Source: Streptomyces sp. TRM68367
Lineage (GTDB): Bacteria > Actinomycetota > Actinomycetes > Streptomycetales > Streptomycetaceae
Length of the DNA: 64,000 bases
Direction of reading: 5' to 3'
Assembly: GCF_014495685.1 (NCBI RefSeq)
Contig: NZ_JACTVI010000010.1
Span: 81,126 to 145,125 of the forward strand
The notes beneath the pieces are model-generated. The model searched no databases. It worked only from the letters and a program-made list of their open reading frames with translations, and had not been told where the DNA came from. The number at the start of each line of letters is the position of its first letter. Position 1 is the first letter of the stretch. The position numbers and the translations under genes are program-made. Shown piece by piece: positions 31,265-39,150 of this stretch.

Positions 31265-31552
31265 GGGGCTGCTCTCCTGCGTGCGTCCGTGTTCCGCTTC
31301 TGGACACAGCCTATGCAACGGGCCGCCGCGCACGGCCCGCGCACCGAGCGCGGGCACATGCGTCGGATGCGGGAGCGCGGGCACGGCTGCGCGGGCCTGT
31401 GCACCGCCCGGTCCCGGGCGGGTGTGCGCCACCCCGGAACGCGGGCTTCGGCCGCGGAAGGCACCGAGTCGGGCCGCCGCTGGAATGTGGCCGGGCAGTC
31501 TGGTCGTGCAGGGCGTCCGGGGCGCCTTGGGCACTGTCCGGAGCCCGGGCGG

Positions 31553-31618
31553 GACGTCTCAGTCGCGGAGGCGGGGCGTCTCAGTCGCGGAGGCGGGACG
31601 TCTCAGTCGCGGGGGCGG
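31553..31618. repeat. Three 22-bp tandem repeats overlapping a stop codon
   Basis: Units 31553-31574, 31575-31596 and 31597-31618 follow GRCGTCTCAGTCGCGGRGGC plus GG, and differ from each other by one or two bases. Each carries the complement of TGA. The third holds the real stop codon of the minus-strand gene ending at 31603. As 22 is not a multiple of three, the array gives a stop in all three minus-strand frames. Confidence 0.85.
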
Positions 31619-32481
31619 GCCAGGTCGTAGGCCAGTCCCAGCGCGCCGTGCGCCAGCAGCAGGACGCCCGCCGCGGTCCAGCCGGCGCTGCGGCGGCGCA
31701 GGGCCCAGGCCGTGAGCGGGAGGCCGGCCGCCAGCTGGGCGAGGGCGAGGGTGCGGGCCCGGGGGTCGCCCGTGTGGGGCAGCCAGGGGCCGACGCGGTG
31801 TGCGGTACGGCGGATGCGGCTTCCGGTACGGCCGTGCTCCGCGGTGTCGGGTTCGGCGCGGACCGTACGGGGCCGACCCGTCGCCTCGACGGGCTGGGCG
31901 TCGGACTGGACGCGGGCCACCTCGCGGAGGCGGTCGGCCGGTTCGCCGGGGGTGAGGCCGGGCGCCAGGGTGACTCCCGCGCGCGTGAGGACGCCGAGCA
32001 GGGCGCGCAGGCGGGCGCAGGCGTCGGCCGCGGGGTCGGGCCTGGTGAGCCGGTCGAGGACCGGCACGTCCAGGACCGGGTCGAGGCCGAGGCGGGCGGC
32101 GAAGGTGCGCATGGCCTCGTCCTCGCCCGCCGGGGTGCCGTTGGCGAGCCAGACGTAGCCGACGGGGCGGCGGAAGCCGGCGGCGAGGGTGTAGCCGGCG
32201 CGGTCGGCGTCCCACCACAGGGCGAGGACGGGCCAGGGGGCACCGACGGCGAGTGCGGTGGCCCAGCCGGTGAGGACGCGCTCGACCGGATCGTCGCCGT
32301 GCTGCCAGGGCTTGCCCTCGGGCACGAGGACGCTCCACCGCTCACCGGCGCCGGTGAGCAGCATGCGCTCGCGCAGCAGCTGGGCGACAGGGGCGACGGA
32401 GCCGGGTTCCGCAAGGCACAGCAGCAGGGCACCCGGGGCGGGGGCGGTCCGGCGACCGGCCCGGGGCTTATCCGTCGACAT
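31603..32481 (-). CDS. Hypothetical protein with C-terminal membrane segment
   Basis: About 292 residues, not recognised. It has an N-terminal Arg/Pro-rich tail, a globular part (about 20-190) with WSVLVPEGKPWQHGDDPVER and PVLALWWDADRAGYTLAAGF, a linker, and hydrophobic segments near the C-terminus (LALAQLAAGLPLTAWAL, AAGVLLLAHGALGLAYDLA), so it is probably anchored in the membrane by its tail. Start ATG 32481. It is divergent from the DUF4097 gene, with the putative PadR operator between them. Good codon bias supports a real gene; similar proteins occur in other Streptomyces as I recall. Confidence 0.65.
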   Translation of the reverse strand: MSTDKPRAGRRTAPAPGALLLCLAEPGSVAPVAQLLRERMLLTGAGERWSVLVPEGKPWQHGDDPVERVLTGWATALAVGAPWPVLALWWDADRAGYTLAAGFRRPVGYVWLANGTPAGEDEAMRTFAARLGLDPVLDVPVLDRLTRPDPAADACARLRALLGVLTRAGVTLAPGLTPGEPADRLREVARVQSDAQPVEATGRPRTVRAEPDTAEHGRTGSRIRRTAHRVGPWLPHTGDPRARTLALAQLAAGLPLTAWALRRRSAGWTAAGVLLLAHGALGLAYDLARPRD

Positions 32482-32558
32482 GTTCACACGCTAGGCGGGT
32501 CCGTCATCTCCGGGCGCCCGTTGATCACCAGAACGAGTGTCTTGACTTCCGGAGGGCG

Positions 32559-32596
32559 CGATATATCGTGTTTCTTGGAAGACGCGATATGGCGTG
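32559..32596 (+). promoter_or_regulatory. Putative PadR operator upstream of DUF4097-padR
   Basis: The palindrome CGATATATCG at 32559-32568 is followed 24 bp later by the related CGCGATATGGCGTG (32583-32596). AT-rich palindromes stand out in this GC-rich DNA. They lie 18-55 bp before the DUF4097 start codon, where an autoregulating PadR protein encoded in the same operon would bind. This is inferred from position and symmetry. Confidence 0.5.
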
Positions 32597-32613
32597 TCGA
32601 GGAGGTCTGCAGC

Positions 32614-33567
32614 ATGTCCGAGTGGTCCGTCGCGGAGCCGAAGAAGCTTACTTTCGACGAGCCCGTGCGCGAGCTCCACGTGCGCATCGTCAACGGAGCG
32701 GTGAACGTCGTGGGCACGGACGAGGGTTCCGCCCGACTGGAGGTCTCCGAGATCGAAGGGCCGCCACTGCTGGTCACCCAGCAGGGCGGCACGCTGACGG
32801 TGGCGTACGAGGACCTACCCTGGAAGGGCTTCCTGAAATGGCTCGACCGCAAGGGCTGGCGGCGCAGCGCCGTCGTCTCCCTGGCCGTCCCGGCGGGCAC
32901 CCGCGTGGAGGTGGGCGTGGTCAGCGCCCTGGCCATGGTCTCGGGCATCGACGGGAGCGCCGAGGTCAAGGGCGTCTCCGGGGACACGACACTCGTGGCG
33001 CTGGGCGGGCCGGTGCGCGCGGACACGGTGTCGGGAAACCTGGAGGCGCAGGCCCTCAGCGGCAACCTGCGCTTCAATTCGGTCTCCGGGGACCTGACCG
33101 TGGTGGACGGTGCCGGGCCCTCGGTGCGGGCGGACTCCGTGAGCGGTTCGATGATCGTCGACCTGGATCCGCCGGGGCGTGCCACCGACGTCAACCTGAC
33201 CAGCGTCTCGGGCGAGATCGCCATCCGGCTGCCCCATCCGGGGGACACGGAGGTGGAGGCCAACACCGCGAGCGGCTCGGTCTCCAGCGCCTTCGAGGAC
33301 CTCAGGGTGACCGGCCAGTGGGGCGCCAAGCGGATCACCGGCCGGCTCGGCGCGGGCAGCGGCCGGCTGAAGGCGACCACCGTCTCCGGCTCCATCGCCC
33401 TGCTGCGCCGCCCCCCGGCCGAGGACGAGCCATGGGAGGCGGAGCCGCGGGAAACGGGACCGGTGACCGACCCGCAGAACACCTCGGGGGACAATTCCGT
33501 TTCCGGCCGGGGCGGTGACGCCACCAGCGACCCGGCCGACGGCACGACCGACAAGAAGGTGCTCTGA
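32614..33567 (+). CDS. DUF4097-family beta-helix protein
   Basis: A 317-residue protein made of short strand repeats of the DUF4097 (putative adhesin) type. Repeats run from about 100 to 270 with the recurring pattern V-S-G-D/N-L/T (SGIDGSAEVKGVSGDTTLVA, DTVSGNLEAQALSGNLRFNS, SVSGDLTVVDG, TSVSGEIAIRLP). There is no signal peptide, so it is cytosolic. The C-terminal 55 residues are polar and disordered. ATG 32614 follows GGAGG. The padR gene starts 1 bp after its stop. DUF4097-PadR pairs recur in actinobacteria; the role is unknown. Confidence 0.85.
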   Translation: MSEWSVAEPKKLTFDEPVRELHVRIVNGAVNVVGTDEGSARLEVSEIEGPPLLVTQQGGTLTVAYEDLPWKGFLKWLDRKGWRRSAVVSLAVPAGTRVEVGVVSALAMVSGIDGSAEVKGVSGDTTLVALGGPVRADTVSGNLEAQALSGNLRFNSVSGDLTVVDGAGPSVRADSVSGSMIVDLDPPGRATDVNLTSVSGEIAIRLPHPGDTEVEANTASGSVSSAFEDLRVTGQWGAKRITGRLGAGSGRLKATTVSGSIALLRRPPAEDEPWEAEPRETGPVTDPQNTSGDNSVSGRGGDATSDPADGTTDKKVL

Positions 33568-33568
33568 C

Positions 33569-34627
33569 ATGCCTCCCGTCTTCGCCCACGGCCGCCTGCG
33601 CCTGTACCTCCTCAAACTGCTCGACGAGGCCCCGCGCCACGGGTACGAGGTGATCCGGCTCCTGGAGGAGCGCTTCCAGGGGCTGTACGCGCCGTCGGCA
33701 GGCACCGTCTATCCGCGCCTGGCCAAGCTGGCGGCCGAGGGGCTGGTCACGCACACCACCGAGGGCGGCCGCAAGGTGTACGCGATCACGGACGCGGGCC
33801 GCGCCGAACTGGCCGACCGCAGCGGTGAGCTGGCCGACCTGGAGCTGGAGATCCGGGAGTCGGTCGCGGAGCTGGCCGCCGAGATCCGGGCCGATGTGCG
33901 CGGTGCCGCGGGCGACCTGCGCCGCGAGATGCAGGCGGCGGCCAGCGAGGCCCGCCGGGGCGCCGGGACCAGGGGAGGCGTCGAACAGGACGGCACCTTC
34001 GGGGACTTCACGGGCCACGCCGACACCGAGGCCTGGCGCGCCGCCAAGGAGGAGATGCGGCGCGTGAAGCAGGAGTGGAAGGAGCAGGCCCGGCGCGCCA
34101 AGGACGAGAGCCGCCGCGCCCGCGAGGAGGCCCAGCGGGCCCGGCGCCAGGCCAAGGAGGCGCAGGAGCGGGCCCGGGCGCAGGCGCAGGAGGAGGTGCA
34201 GCGCATCGCGCGCCGCGTCCAGGAGCAGGTCCAGGACCACTTCTCGCGGGGCGACTGGCCGACCGGGGTGCGCGAGGGCCTGACCGAACTGGCCAAGGAG
34301 TTCGGCGACTTCGGGAGGGACTACGGCAGGGAGTTCGGCAAGGACTTCGGCTTCGGCCGGACCACCGCCGGCCGCCCGGCACCGGAGTACTCCGAGACCC
34401 CGGAGGACTTCCCGGCCGAGTACGCACCGTCCTGGGCCCACGAGGACACCGCGGACTCCACCGGCGACCCGGCCCGCGACCTGGACCGCCTCCTCGACCG
34501 CTTCCGCGACGACATCCGCGACGCGGCCAGGGACCACGGCATCACCCCCGGCCAACTCCGCGACGCCCGCCGCCACCTGTCGACGGCGGCGGCCCATATC
34601 GGGGCGATACTGCGCCAGAGGAACTGA
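33569..34627 (+). CDS. PadR-family regulator with long coiled-coil extension
   Basis: A 352-residue protein. The N-terminal PadR winged helix (1-85: LRLYLLKLLDEAPRHGYEVI, APSAGTVYPRLAKLAAEGLV, GRKVYAITDAGRAEL) is standard. It is followed by a very long charged helix (about 90-240, rich in Arg/Glu/Ala, e.g. EQARRAKDESRRAREEAQRA) in place of the short dimerisation helices, then an acidic C-terminal region with PGQLRDARRHLSTAAAHIGA. Typical PadR proteins have about 110 or 180 residues, so the extension is unusual, though seen in Streptomyces homologues. It probably represses its own operon through the AT-rich palindromes upstream. Confidence 0.88.
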   Translation: MPPVFAHGRLRLYLLKLLDEAPRHGYEVIRLLEERFQGLYAPSAGTVYPRLAKLAAEGLVTHTTEGGRKVYAITDAGRAELADRSGELADLELEIRESVAELAAEIRADVRGAAGDLRREMQAAASEARRGAGTRGGVEQDGTFGDFTGHADTEAWRAAKEEMRRVKQEWKEQARRAKDESRRAREEAQRARRQAKEAQERARAQAQEEVQRIARRVQEQVQDHFSRGDWPTGVREGLTELAKEFGDFGRDYGREFGKDFGFGRTTAGRPAPEYSETPEDFPAEYAPSWAHEDTADSTGDPARDLDRLLDRFRDDIRDAARDHGITPGQLRDARRHLSTAAAHIGAILRQRN

Positions 34628-35145
34628 GTACGGCGGTCGGGTAGGGCAGTCGGGTACGGCGCGCGGGCCCTTGGGCGGAGGCGCTAGGGCAGTCGGGTAC
34701 GGCGGTGCGCGGGCCCTTGAGCGGAGGCGCACCGCCGGGACGGGGCGGACGCGGGGTGACCGGGGTCGGAGTGCCCGGGCGGGTGTGCTCGCCGGGGCGG
34801 CATCGCCGGGCACGGGTGGCCGGTGACAGGCGGCCGGTGCCAGATCGCCGGAGCCGGACGGCCCAGGCGGTCAGAGCCGGACGGCCCAGGTGGGCGCGCC
34901 CACCGAGACCTTGCCGCCACCCAGGCCGGGCCCCGCCGGTACCGGGCCGCCGGAGTGGAAGCACCGTCGGCCGCAGCATCCCCGCCGTGCAGACATCGCC
35001 CGCTGGCCCAGCCAGACGCGCGACCGAAGCCGGACCGATCACCCCCCGGGGGGCAGGGCCCACCCTTCGAACCGAGCCCCGGACAGGAGCACGACCACCG
35101 CTCGGCACTCCCGCGCCGGCGCCGGAGCCGCTGTCGTCGACGTGC
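34628..35145. other. Gene-free stretch with direct repeats
   Basis: About 520 bp between padR and the convergent Clp-N pseudogene. It begins with two direct repeats of 43 and 46 bp (34642-34684 and 34685-34730) sharing TAGGGCAGTCGGGTACGGC and GCGCGGGCCCTTG. A shorter pair sharing GAGCCGGACGGCCCAGG lies at about 34852 and 34873. Open frames here lack codon bias or similarity, so I see no gene. Confidence 0.6.
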
Positions 35146-35723
35146 TCAGCCGGCCTTCGCCTGGCCCTCGCCGTAGAGGAGACGGGTCAGGGATTCGTGC
35201 GTCACCCCGTGGTCGGCGAGGACCTCGGCCGGGACGCCGGGGCGGGCGGTCAGGGACAGCAGGATGTGCTCGTCGCCGACGTGCCGGTCGCGATGGGCGA
35301 GGGCGATACGCAGGGACTGCTCCAGGACGTCCTTGGCGCCCCGGGCGAAGGAGGGACGGCCGGCGGCACGGCGCCCCGACCACCAGCCCCGGTCCCTCCG
35401 GTCACCGGACATCGCGCCGGTGCCGTGCACCTCCTCCACGCGGGCGACGATCTCGGAGACGTCGATCCCCAGCCCGGCCAGCGCATCGGCCTCGGCCCGG
35501 GACAGCCCGGCCCGCCGCCGGGCCTCGCCCAGCGCCCGCCGTACCGACTCCCGCCGCACGGCGAGCCCCAGCGCGCTCAGTGCGAACGAGCCGCGGCTGG
35601 CCTCGCGGTCGAGCAACGCGAGCAGCAGATGCTCGGCGTCGACGCTCTGCGCACCGCCTTTTCGGCCTGTTCGACCGCGCCCTTGACCACGGCACGGGCA
35701 TCTTTGGTGAACCGCTCGAACAT
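35146..35723 (-). pseudogene. Clp N-terminal-domain protein, frameshifted
   Basis: The first 28 codons from ATG 35723 read as a Clp_N start (MFERFTKDARAVVKGAVEQ). The continuation SVDAEHLLLALLDREASRGS lies in another frame, running to 35146 and including a second Clp_N repeat (RIALAHRDRHVGDEHILLSL). The break is at CGCAGAGCGTC (about 35644-35654): removing one AG restores EKAVRSVDAEHLL, so a two-base duplication is the simplest cause. Such proteins are usually encoded beside a small HTH protein, as here (ATGA overlap at 35723). A sequencing error or programmed frameshift cannot be excluded. Confidence 0.75.
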
Positions 35724-35932
35724 CAGCGCCTCCCGTACTTCTTGTGCACGGCCTGCCTGCTCACTCCGAGTTCCGCGGCGATCTCCTGCCACGACCAGCC
35801 CTGATTGCGCGCGCTGCGCACCTGTACGGCCTCCAGCGGCTCCAGCAGCCTGCGCAGCGCCGCGACGGCCCGCAGCCCGATCCGCGGATCACGGTCGCCC
35901 GCACGCTCGGCGAGCTCGGTTGCTTCACTCAT
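35723..35932 (-). CDS. Small HTH DNA-binding protein
   Basis: A 69-residue protein. The C-terminal half is an HTH (GWSWQEIAAELGVSRQAVHKKYGRR) with recognition helix SRQAVHKKY; the N-terminal half is helical and acidic. It is paired by an ATGA overlap with the Clp-N gene, a common actinobacterial couple. Two 16-bp palindromes just upstream suggest autoregulation. ATG 35932 is chosen since the palindromes begin four bases further upstream. Confidence 0.82.
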   Translation of the reverse strand: MSEATELAERAGDRDPRIGLRAVAALRRLLEPLEAVQVRSARNQGWSWQEIAAELGVSRQAVHKKYGRR

Positions 35933-35935
35933 GCC

Positions 35936-35978
35936 GTCAACGTACATTGACAAACCCGGTACGTCAACCACAGTTGAC
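35936..35978 (-). promoter_or_regulatory. Paired palindromic operators in front of the HTH gene
   Basis: GTCAAC-N4-GTTGAC at 35963-35978 is a perfect palindrome and GTCAAC-N4-ATTGAC at 35936-35951 has one mismatch. They are 27 bp apart and directly precede the HTH start codon. The sites also overlap TTGAC-type -35 sequences on the minus strand. Binding by the HTH protein itself is inferred. Confidence 0.6.
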
Positions 35979-36032
35979 AGACGAACGGCCGGCCCGGAGA
36001 CCCGGACCGGCCGCCAGACAGGACCCTCCTCG

Positions 36033-36998
36033 TCAGGGAGTGGTCAGCACGATCTTCCCGAACTGCTCGCCGGACTCCATCCGCTCGAAGGCCTCACGGG
36101 CCCGGTCGAGAGGCAGCACCTCGTCGATGACCGGACGCACACCGGTCGCGGAACAGAAGGACAGCAGATCCTCCAGCTCGTCCTTGGTGCCCATCGTGGA
36201 ACCGACGATCCTGAGCTCCAGGAAGAAGACCCGGGTGAGCTCGGCGTTCGAGGGCCGGTCACCGCTCGTGGCACCGGAGATGACGAGCGTGCCGCCGGGC
36301 CGCAGGGACTTCACCGAGTGGGACCACGTGGCGGCCCCGACGGTCTCGATGACCGCGTCCACCCGCTGCGGCAGCCGCGCACCCGGCTCCACCGCCTCCA
36401 CGGCCCCCAGCTGTACGGCACGCTTGCGCCTGGCCTCGTCCCGGCTGGTCGCGAAGACGCGCAGCCCCGCAGCCTTCCCGAGCACGATGGCGGCCGTGGC
36501 GACACCGCCGCCGGCGCCCTGGACAAGCACGGAGTCGCCGGGCCGGACGCCCGCGTTGGTGAACAGCATCCGGTACGCCGTCAGCCAGGCGGTCGGCAGA
36601 CAGGCGGCCTCCTCGAACGACAGCTCCTTCGGCTTGGGCAGGACGTTCCAGGTCGGTACGGCGACCTGCTCGGCGAAGGTGCCCTGGTAGCGCTCGGTGA
36701 GGATGGAACGGGGTTCCTTCGGGCCGACCCCGTGGCCGCTCTGGCCGATGACGGAGTGCAGGACGACCTCGTTGCCGTCCTCGTCGAAGCCGGCGGCATC
36801 GCAGCCGAGGATCATCGGGAGCTTGTCCTCTGCGAGGCCGACACCGCGCAGGGACCACAGGTCGTGGTGGTTGAGGGAGGCGGCCCTGACGTTGACCGTG
36901 CTCCAGCCGGGCCGGGCCTCGGGGGCGGGGCGCTCCCCCAACTCCAGGCCGGAGAGCGGCTGGTCGCGGTCGATTCGGGCGGCGTAGACAGCGAACAT
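36033..36998 (-). CDS. Zinc-type alcohol dehydrogenase / quinone oxidoreductase family protein
   Basis: A 321-residue MDR-superfamily oxidoreductase. GroES-like domain at 1-130 (NVRAASLNHHDLWSLRGV, LPMILGCDAAG) and Rossmann domain with NAD(P) loop SVLVQGAGGGVATAAIV near 155, plus LRPGGTLVISGATSG. Structural-zinc cysteines are absent, so it belongs to the zinc-free quinone-reductase-like group. ATG 36998 gives MFAVYAARIDRD. It reads away from the malic enzyme gene with a long hairpin between. Substrate unknown. Confidence 0.85.
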   Translation of the reverse strand: MFAVYAARIDRDQPLSGLELGERPAPEARPGWSTVNVRAASLNHHDLWSLRGVGLAEDKLPMILGCDAAGFDEDGNEVVLHSVIGQSGHGVGPKEPRSILTERYQGTFAEQVAVPTWNVLPKPKELSFEEAACLPTAWLTAYRMLFTNAGVRPGDSVLVQGAGGGVATAAIVLGKAAGLRVFATSRDEARRKRAVQLGAVEAVEPGARLPQRVDAVIETVGAATWSHSVKSLRPGGTLVISGATSGDRPSNAELTRVFFLELRIVGSTMGTKDELEDLLSFCSATGVRPVIDEVLPLDRAREAFERMESGEQFGKIVLTTP

Positions 36999-37063
36999 GG
37001 CCTCGACGATAGGTTCCCCACGACCAGTAAGGAACCGACGCCCCCTGTGACACATGCCCTCTT

Positions 37064-37108
37064 GTCACCGGGCGGTACGGCCGGCTGGCCGGCCGTCCGC
37101 CCGGTGAC
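37064..37108. terminator. Long GC hairpin
   Basis: GTCACCGGGCGG plus TACGGCCGG (37064-37084) pairs with CCGGCCGTCCGCCCGGTGAC (37089-37108), a 20-bp stem with one bulged T and a CTGG loop. It lies 145 bp after the malic enzyme stop on that strand and could end its transcript. It directly adjoins the solo MITE arm. Confidence 0.6.
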
Positions 37109-37110
37109 CG

Positions 37111-37137
37111 TCGGGCGCTCACAGTGCAAGGACCCCT
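37111..37137. repeat. Solo copy of the MITE arm
   Basis: TCGGGCGCTCACAGTGCAAG then GACCCCT matches the complement of the left arm of the element at 19042-19237 in 26 of 27 positions. No second arm is found nearby, so it is either a remnant or an end shared with another element. Confidence 0.7.
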
Positions 37138-37252
37138 CAAGGCACTGAGGGAGGCACGCATCCCTATGTCAGATCCACCCGAACAGCCCACCCCCAGGCA
37201 AAGAAGTGACCCCGCCACCACCGGCGGGGCCACCTCAACGCGTCCGTTCACC

Positions 37253-38485
37253 TCACCGGCGAGCGACGCCCTCCGCTCGGGCGGCCGCGGCCACCGCCGC
37301 GGTCACCGCCGGAGCGACCCGCTCGTCGAAGGGCGACGGAATGACGTAGTCTGCGGCGAGGTCGTCACCGACGACCCCCGCCAGCGCCTCCGCCGCCGCC
37401 AGCTTCATCGCCTCGGTGATCTGAGACGCCCGCACCTGCAAGGCCCCGGCGAAGATCCCCGGAAACGCCAGCACGTTGTTGATCTGGTTCGGGAAGTCCG
37501 ACCGCCCGGTCGCGACGACCGCCGCGTACTTGTGGGCGACATCCGGGTGCACCTCGGGGTTCGGGTTGGCCATGGCGAAGACGAAGGCCCCCTCCGCCAT
37601 CGACGCCACCGCGGCCTCCGGCACCGTACCGCCGGACACCCCGATGAAGACGTCGGCACCCGCGAGCGCCGCCTCCAGCGACCCGGTCACCCCGGCCTTG
37701 TTCGTGAACCCGGCCAGCTCCCGCTTCACCGGCGTCAGATCGTACCGGTCGGCCGACACGACACCCTTGCGGTCGGCCACCGCGACATCCCCGATCCCGG
37801 CCTCGACCAGCATCTTCGCGATGGCGACACCCGCCGCCCCCGCCCCGGAGATCACGGCCCGCAGCTCCCCGAACTCCCGCCCGCTCAGCCGCGCGGCGTT
37901 CCGCAGCGCCGCCAGGGTCACGACCGCCGTACCGTGCTGGTCGTCATGGAAGACCGGAATGTCCAGCCGCTCCTGAAGCCGCCGCTCGATCTCGAAGCAC
38001 CGCGGTGCCGAGATGTCCTCCAGGTTCACCCCCCCGAAGGAGGGCGCCAGTCGCACCACCGTCTCGACGATCTCGTCCACGTCCGTGCAGTCCAGCGCGA
38101 TCGGCACGGCGTCGACGCCGCCGAACTGCTTGAACAGGATCGCCTTGCCCTCCATCACCGGAAGGGAGGCCTGCGGCCCGATGTCCCCGAGCCCCAGCAC
38201 GGCCGTACCGTCCGTCACGACGGCAACCACCGACGACTTCCACGTGTAGTCGTGCACCAGCTCCGGCTGCTCGGCGATCGCGCTGCACACCTTCGCGACG
38301 CCGGGCGTGTACGCCAGGGACAGATCGTCCTTGTCACGGACCGGCACGGTGGCCTGCACGGTCATCTTGCCGCCGCGGTGCAGCGCGAACGCCGGATCGA
38401 AGGAATCGAGGGGCTCCGCACCGCCCTCCTGTCCGGTATGGTCCGCCGTGCTCTCGCTGCGAGGATTGACAATCTCCGCTGCCAC
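37253..38485 (-). CDS. NAD(P)-dependent malic enzyme
   Basis: A 410-residue short-form bacterial malic enzyme, converting malate to pyruvate and CO2. N-terminal malic domain with [17 protein letters not shown], lysine-containing [13 protein letters not shown] and metal-binding [12 protein letters not shown](P) domain with [16 protein letters not shown] and [11 protein letters not shown]. No acetyltransferase extension. The start is GTG 38485. It is a monocistronic gene, divergent from the glutamate-type ABC transporter, in the same neighbourhood as kgd, both feeding central carbon metabolism. Confidence 0.95.
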   Translation of the reverse strand: MAAEIVNPRSESTADHTGQEGGAEPLDSFDPAFALHRGGKMTVQATVPVRDKDDLSLAYTPGVAKVCSAIAEQPELVHDYTWKSSVVAVVTDGTAVLGLGDIGPQASLPVMEGKAILFKQFGGVDAVPIALDCTDVDEIVETVVRLAPSFGGVNLEDISAPRCFEIERRLQERLDIPVFHDDQHGTAVVTLAALRNAARLSGREFGELRAVISGAGAAGVAIAKMLVEAGIGDVAVADRKGVVSADRYDLTPVKRELAGFTNKAGVTGSLEAALAGADVFIGVSGGTVPEAAVASMAEGAFVFAMANPNPEVHPDVAHKYAAVVATGRSDFPNQINNVLAFPGIFAGALQVRASQITEAMKLAAAEALAGVVGDDLAADYVIPSPFDERVAPAVTAAVAAAARAEGVARR

Positions 38486-39150
38486 TTCGTTTTACCCCTT
38501 AAGTCTTCATGGTTTGAGGGTGTCCACTCCTGGTGAGGGGTGGGCGGGCACCGCGTACGGCCCGGGTCGGTGACGCGTACGGGATGACGTACGGGCACCT
38601 TTGGGCACGTACACGACGGGCGCGCCGCACACGCGCCCTGAGCCCCGGATGAGGGGTGTAAAGAACCTTCTTACCGGACGGACCGCTCCGCCGACGAGTC
38701 CATAACGCGCTGGGCCCATGACTCAGCGCAAGATCACACCCGGGATCCGAAGGCCACCCGAAGGTCACATGTCGGTGAAGCGGCTCGTAGCTGAATATCC
38801 GGACGGGTCATTGACAAACCCACGACCAGCACTCAAAAGACGCCGCGCACCGCCGAAGCATCGTCCGCATCCTGAGATTCACCGAAGATTTTCCGGCCGG
38901 AACGACAGATTCCCGAAAGAGTTCGGTGGGGATGTACCGACCTGGTGCGGTTCGAGGATCACCCGTTACCCGATTTTGACATGGCTGGCGCCCTGAATGG
39001 CGCCGTCCGAATGGCAAGATGCCGTAATCACACGAGGTCGCGACACTCGAAGACGCGTGCTCCCATCGACCCACACGCCCACGGCGCTGCCGGAGCCATC
39101 GGCAGCGGCCTGCCCATCGGCAACTCCACCCATCCGCCGGAGGAACCACC
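38486..39150. other. Intergenic control region, no gene seen
   Basis: 665 bp between two divergent genes. It is less GC-rich than its surroundings. It contains a TTGACA at 38976-38981 followed by an inverted GGCGCC pair, but no good -10 at normal spacing. Short open frames (e.g. 38718-38996) show no codon bias. It must hold the promoters of the malic enzyme gene and of the ABC transporter operon; an untranslated RNA is possible but not shown. Confidence 0.5.

Noticed and set aside
34542..35108. A 188-codon minus-strand frame after padR
   Set aside because: It overlaps the end of padR and the direct repeats, has Pro/Gly/Arg shadow composition and no motif.
38718..38996. A 92-codon gene before the ABC transporter
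   Set aside because: Weak codon bias, no ribosome site, many rare residues; the region is better seen as non-coding control DNA.
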